From NCBI GenBank assembly GCA_024434165.1, contig QMIW01000022.1, positions 27,692 to 91,691 on the forward strand: a DNA stretch of 64,000 nt. The letters are read 5' to 3'. Below, piece by piece: positions 60,865 through 64,000 of the stretch (position 1 is its first letter; every line of letters begins with the position of its first letter). This DNA is from Chloroflexota bacterium (GTDB lineage: Bacteria; Chloroflexota; Anaerolineae; Anaerolineales; Villigracilaceae). Position numbers and translations under genes: made by a program. Under the pieces are notes generated by a model. That model was given only the letters and a program-made list of their open reading frames with translations, searched no databases and was not told the DNA's origin.

Positions 60865-62016
60865 ATGCCCCTCACATCCCGCGAACGTGTCCTCGCTGTT
60901 CTCGATCACGAAACGCCAGACCGCGTGCCAATCGTCCTGGGTCCCAGCAACGCGACCGGCATCACAATGCCCGCTTATCGAAATCTAAAGAAGCATCTTG
61001 GCTTCGACGCGCCGGAGAGATATTTATACGACTGGCCCGAGCTTGGAACCGCGCTCATTGACGAGCCCATCCTCGAACGCCTGCACAGCGATGTGCGCGG
61101 AGTCCATGACCGCGAGCCGCTGCACATCCGCGAGAAGAACGCAAACCGCGAAGCCGGCTCCCCTTACTTCAACTCATGGGGTGTCGGCTCGGTGGAGGGC
61201 GACCCCGGCACCTGGTTCCCAGCCATCCACCCGCTCGCGGATTCTCATTCCATTGCCGACCTCGAATCCTATCCCTGGCCCGACATGAACGACCCAACCC
61301 GGGTGGAGCACGTTCGCGCAGAGGCCGCAAAGCTCAGGCAGGAAAATCGATACGCCGTCCTTGCCACACCCTGGCTGGCGTTTCCACTTGAACGAGCCTA
61401 CGCCATGCAGCGCATGGATCGCTTCTTTCTCAACCTCGGCAGGCATCCAGACTTTGCCGTGGCGATGGTCGCAAAGATTGCCGAACTATGCAAAACCCTC
61501 ATGGGGCATTTCCTGCGTGAGTGCGGCGAGAACATCGATATGATCAAGATCGGCGACGACCTCGGCATGCAAACCAGCCTGATGCTCTCGCCGAAGATGT
61601 ACCGCAAGCTCATCAAGCCCATCCACGCGGATTACATCGCCTTCATCAAATCGCATACGAAGGCAAAGTTGTTCTTCCACACCGACGGCGACGTCTTCGA
61701 CCTGATTCCCGACTTCATCGAGATGGGCGTGGACATCCTCAACCCCATCCAGACCTCGGCAGGGAAGATGTCGAACCTCGAGGAGTTGAAAAAGCAGTTT
61801 GGGAGGAATCTCGTCTTTTGCGGCGCAATTGACACGCATCGCATCCTGCCCTTCGGCACGCCGGATGAAGTCCGCGTCGAGGTGAAGCGAATCATCGAAT
61901 CGCTGGGCAGGGGCGGCGGCTATATGCTCGCATCCGTGCATACCATCATGCCGGACGTTCCCCCGGAAAACATCCTCGCCATGGTGGATGCGGTGGAGGA
62001 GTTTGGGTGGTACTGA
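60865..62016 (+). CDS. Uroporphyrinogen decarboxylase (URO-D) family protein
   Basis: 383 residues. Family features: MPLTSRERVLAVLDHETPDRVPI at the start, GDDLGMQTSLMLSPKMYRKLIKP, LFFHTDGDVFDLIPDFIEMGVDILNPIQ and the ending GGYMLASVHTIMPDVPPENILAM. The motifs match the URO-D/methyltransferase-like branch (corrinoid methyl transfer relatives) more than true HemE. Substrate unknown. The start at 60865 removes an N-terminal stretch made of short CCATCGT tandem repeats (60828-60852). Confidence 0.85.
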   Translation: MPLTSRERVLAVLDHETPDRVPIVLGPSNATGITMPAYRNLKKHLGFDAPERYLYDWPELGTALIDEPILERLHSDVRGVHDREPLHIREKNANREAGSPYFNSWGVGSVEGDPGTWFPAIHPLADSHSIADLESYPWPDMNDPTRVEHVRAEAAKLRQENRYAVLATPWLAFPLERAYAMQRMDRFFLNLGRHPDFAVAMVAKIAELCKTLMGHFLRECGENIDMIKIGDDLGMQTSLMLSPKMYRKLIKPIHADYIAFIKSHTKAKLFFHTDGDVFDLIPDFIEMGVDILNPIQTSAGKMSNLEELKKQFGRNLVFCGAIDTHRILPFGTPDEVRVEVKRIIESLGRGGGYMLASVHTIMPDVPPENILAMVDAVEEFGWY

Positions 62017-62084
62017 AAGCGGTTTAAATACGAAATAAATATTCTAACAATGCGCTCCCGGCGCGTCCCCGCCGCCGGGGATTA

Positions 62085-63476
62085 ATGCCCAGACCATGGG
62101 TACGGCGGCTTGAGCAGGAGATGGACTCGATTACTCGGAATAAACAATACGCACAATGGCTTGTCGTGCTGGCGGCAATGATTTTGCCGTTCCTCCTCAT
62201 CCGTTTCTTCCCGGGGTTTTACCACGCCAGCGATGTGGATGATTTCCGGCGCTGGTCGCAGGCGTGGGAGGCGGACTGGCGCAGCGTATACGTCAACTGT
62301 GAGCGCTGTAATTACCCGTTTGTAGGAACCCTCCTTTCCGGCGGGGTGATGAGCGCGATCAACATCGAGACCTTTGCCCGGCTTGCCAACCGTTTCCGCT
62401 ATTATCTCGCCGTTGTGGATGCGCTGAACATCCTGGCGCTCTGGCTCATCCTGAAAAATCTCCAGGTGAAAAATGCGCCGCTCTGGGCGGGCGTCATTGG
62501 GCTCCTTCCATCGTCCTGGCTGGGCTCGTCCGTCTGGGGACAGATAGACGGCATCGGGCAATTCCTGATTTTGCTCTTTTTCCTCCTGCTCATCTGGTTC
62601 AACCGCCAAAACCGGTCTGTGGGGCAGGCGTATCTCTTCGCCGCCCTTGCCGGGTTTTTGCTTTCGCTCATGCTGTTGACGAAGCAATTGATCTATTTCA
62701 GCGTCTTTGCATTGGGAATGATTTTCATTGCAAATATCCTGACCCGCTTTGGCGTATCCATCCGCGGCGTATTGGCAGGCGCAATCGCGCTGCTGGCGTT
62801 TTCCCTGCCCGTCTTTCTCGTTGACCTGAGCCTGAAACTAAAAGACCCGTATTTTTCCCATCTCCAATACATCCTTGCCACCGGCAGTCAGCACGGCAGC
62901 GTCGTTACATACACCGGCTTTAACTTGTGGGTTTTCTTTTCGAATGACCCGCTTGGGTCGTCCCGCCTGCCTGTGCCGGTCCAAATCGGCTCTCAAACGT
63001 TGTTTTCGGTCGTTCCTTATTCGGCTGGAATATTCCTCTTTTTGACGGTCAACGCTTTGTTGGTTCTCGTTTTCGCAAAAGGGATTCATCGCAGCGTCCT
63101 GCCGGAAGAAGCGCTTCAGCGTCAATTCATCCTGATCTCGCTGGTTTATCTCGCGCTGGTCAACCTGGGCTTCAACCTCACGCTTACCGGCACGCATGAA
63201 CGCTACCTGTATCATTTTTATCCGTTCATTCTCGCCGCTTGTCTTGCCTTGCTGAACCGCCCCGGGTTTTTCAACCGTTCCATGCTGGCGGTTTTGCTTG
63301 CCGGGGCGTGCCTCTACGGTGTGTATTTGTTCGCCTACCTCAACCGCTGGGTGCTGCCGTCCAGCCTCGCCGCCCTGCGGTGGATGAGCGCGATTCATCT
63401 GATGCTTTTTGGCTATATCCTTTTCGCCGCGATTCGACAGTTCGGCTTGCGGATGTTCGATTTATCCCAATCATGA
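62085..63476 (+). CDS. GT-C type membrane glycosyltransferase
   Basis: 463 residues, about 11 TM helices. ASDVDDFRRWSQAW near residue 50 is the GT-C acidic loop, VWGQIDGIGQFLILL and HERYLYHFYPFILAACLA are typical of the PIG-M/GT39-related mannosyl/glucosyltransferases that use polyprenyl-phosphate donors. The start is uncertain: ATG 62085 has GGGG upstream inside a small hairpin (62066-62081), while ATG 62121 has AGGAG very close. The stop overlaps the next start as ATGA. Confidence 0.8.
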   Translation: MPRPWVRRLEQEMDSITRNKQYAQWLVVLAAMILPFLLIRFFPGFYHASDVDDFRRWSQAWEADWRSVYVNCERCNYPFVGTLLSGGVMSAINIETFARLANRFRYYLAVVDALNILALWLILKNLQVKNAPLWAGVIGLLPSSWLGSSVWGQIDGIGQFLILLFFLLLIWFNRQNRSVGQAYLFAALAGFLLSLMLLTKQLIYFSVFALGMIFIANILTRFGVSIRGVLAGAIALLAFSLPVFLVDLSLKLKDPYFSHLQYILATGSQHGSVVTYTGFNLWVFFSNDPLGSSRLPVPVQIGSQTLFSVVPYSAGIFLFLTVNALLVLVFAKGIHRSVLPEEALQRQFILISLVYLALVNLGFNLTLTGTHERYLYHFYPFILAACLALLNRPGFFNRSMLAVLLAGACLYGVYLFAYLNRWVLPSSLAALRWMSAIHLMLFGYILFAAIRQFGLRMFDLSQS

Positions 63477-64000
63477 CCCTCCCCCCGGAATTTTTGCATG
63501 ACCTGAAAAAACGCTTCAAGGGCGACCTCCGGCTTGATTCTGCCTCCCGGGTTTTATACTCCACCGACGCCTCCGCCTACCAAATCGAACCGTTGGGAGT
63601 CGCCATCCCTAAAACGGACGAAGACCTCCACGCCGCCGTTGAACTTGCCGCAGCATACCGGATCCCGATTCTCCCAAGAGGCTCCGGCTCCTCGCTGGCA
63701 GGACAAGCCATCGGAAATGCGCTAATCCTCGACTGCTCCCGATGGCTCGATGCAGTGGTTGATTTAAATACCGAATCTCGAACCGCCATCGTCCAACCCG
63801 GCGTGATCCTCGCGGACCTGAACCGCGCCGCCGCAAAACATGGGCTGATGTTCGGTCCCGACCCCGCCTCCGCAGAGCGCGCCACCATGGGCGGCGTGAT
63901 CGGCAACAATGCCACCGGCGCGCATTCGATTTTGTACGGCATGTCGGCGGATCATTTGCTCGAAGCGGATGTGATTCTTGCAGATGGGTCGCTGCAGAAG
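63473..64000 (+). CDS. FAD-linked oxidase (D-lactate/glycolate dehydrogenase-like), 5' part
   Basis: Only the first 176 codons lie in the window; the frame is open to the end. It begins MTLPPEFLHDLKKRFKGD and has the PCMH-type FAD-binding signature ILPRGSGSSLAGQAIGNALIL and VQPGVILADLNRAAAKHGL, FGPDPASAERATMGGVIGNN. This is the opening of FAD-binding oxidases that in bacteria often carry a C-terminal Fe-S domain (GlpC-like). It oxidises 2-hydroxyacids such as lactate or glycolate; the Fe-S part is out of view. ATG 63473 overlaps the preceding stop by four bases. Confidence 0.88.
   Translation, partial: MTLPPEFLHDLKKRFKGDLRLDSASRVLYSTDASAYQIEPLGVAIPKTDEDLHAAVELAAAYRIPILPRGSGSSLAGQAIGNALILDCSRWLDAVVDLNTESRTAIVQPGVILADLNRAAAKHGLMFGPDPASAERATMGGVIGNNATGAHSILYGMSADHLLEADVILADGSLQK

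Noticed and set aside
1..64000. Prophage, insertion sequence or toxin-antitoxin genes
   Set aside because: No transposase, integrase, phage structural or toxin-like gene was recognised; the only mobile gene seen is the intein.

Overview
The window is a dense, roughly 55% GC bacterial chromosome segment with about 50 protein genes, two tRNA genes and no intergenic gap over 300 bases. Gene content fits a Chloroflexota bacterium, most likely class Anaerolineae: SEDS/FHA-type wall genes, a K+-independent membrane pyrophosphatase, many GT4 and GT-C glycosyltransferases, short dispersed palindromic repeats, and several genes whose -10 box sits directly against the start codon. The taxonomic call is inference; there is no rRNA gene here to settle it.

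Layout. 1-5,500: a sensor histidine kinase, tRNA-Thr(CGT), a GT4 glycosyltransferase, a NYN/OST-HTH RNase-like protein and a lipoprotein. 5,600-22,750: an exopolysaccharide locus. The + half encodes a membrane protein with a degenerate GGDEF domain, a polyprenyl-phosphate sugar transferase, a Wzz-like protein fused to a second degenerate GGDEF domain, a BcsB-like secreted protein, a membrane GT2, a polysaccharide deacetylase and an ATP-grasp enzyme. The converging - half encodes a GT4, a Wzy/WaaL-type polymerase or ligase, a Wzx flippase and two more GT4 enzymes. A secreted glycosidase-like protein follows. 22,750-26,600: a repeat-rich scar around tRNA-Arg(TCG), then a MoxR/DUF58/MBL-hydrolase operon and a 180-bp palindromic element. 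26,600-33,100: amino-acid and central metabolism (argF, rocD, ald, CoA-transferase, pyk). 33,200-38,400: two DMT transporters, an SDR, a DUF985 cupin, a YbaK deacylase, superoxide dismutase and ferredoxin.

38,400-45,800: an operon with two FHA proteins, MTA phosphorylase and one polypeptide fusing a SEDS (RodA/FtsW) glycosyltransferase to a class B PBP that has lost its transpeptidase motifs. A zinc-ribbon protein, two tandem SH3-domain proteins and an A-type Fe-S protein follow. 45,900-48,400: hppA, with a hairpin in its leader. 48,400-56,000: membrane GT-C glycosyltransferases with a GT4 and a GT2. 56,000-59,930: mutS, interrupted in its Walker A motif by a complete 437-residue intein with a LAGLIDADG endonuclease, and carrying two in-frame insertions of dispersed-repeat type. 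60,000-64,000: gpmA, a UroD-family protein, another GT-C enzyme and the start of an FAD-linked oxidase that runs off the end.

The most unusual items are the mutS intein, the SEDS-pseudoPBP fusion beside FHA genes, the pair of catalytically dead GGDEF-like domains in the polysaccharide locus (one fused to Wzz), and the recurrent placement of -10 boxes that implies leaderless mRNAs.
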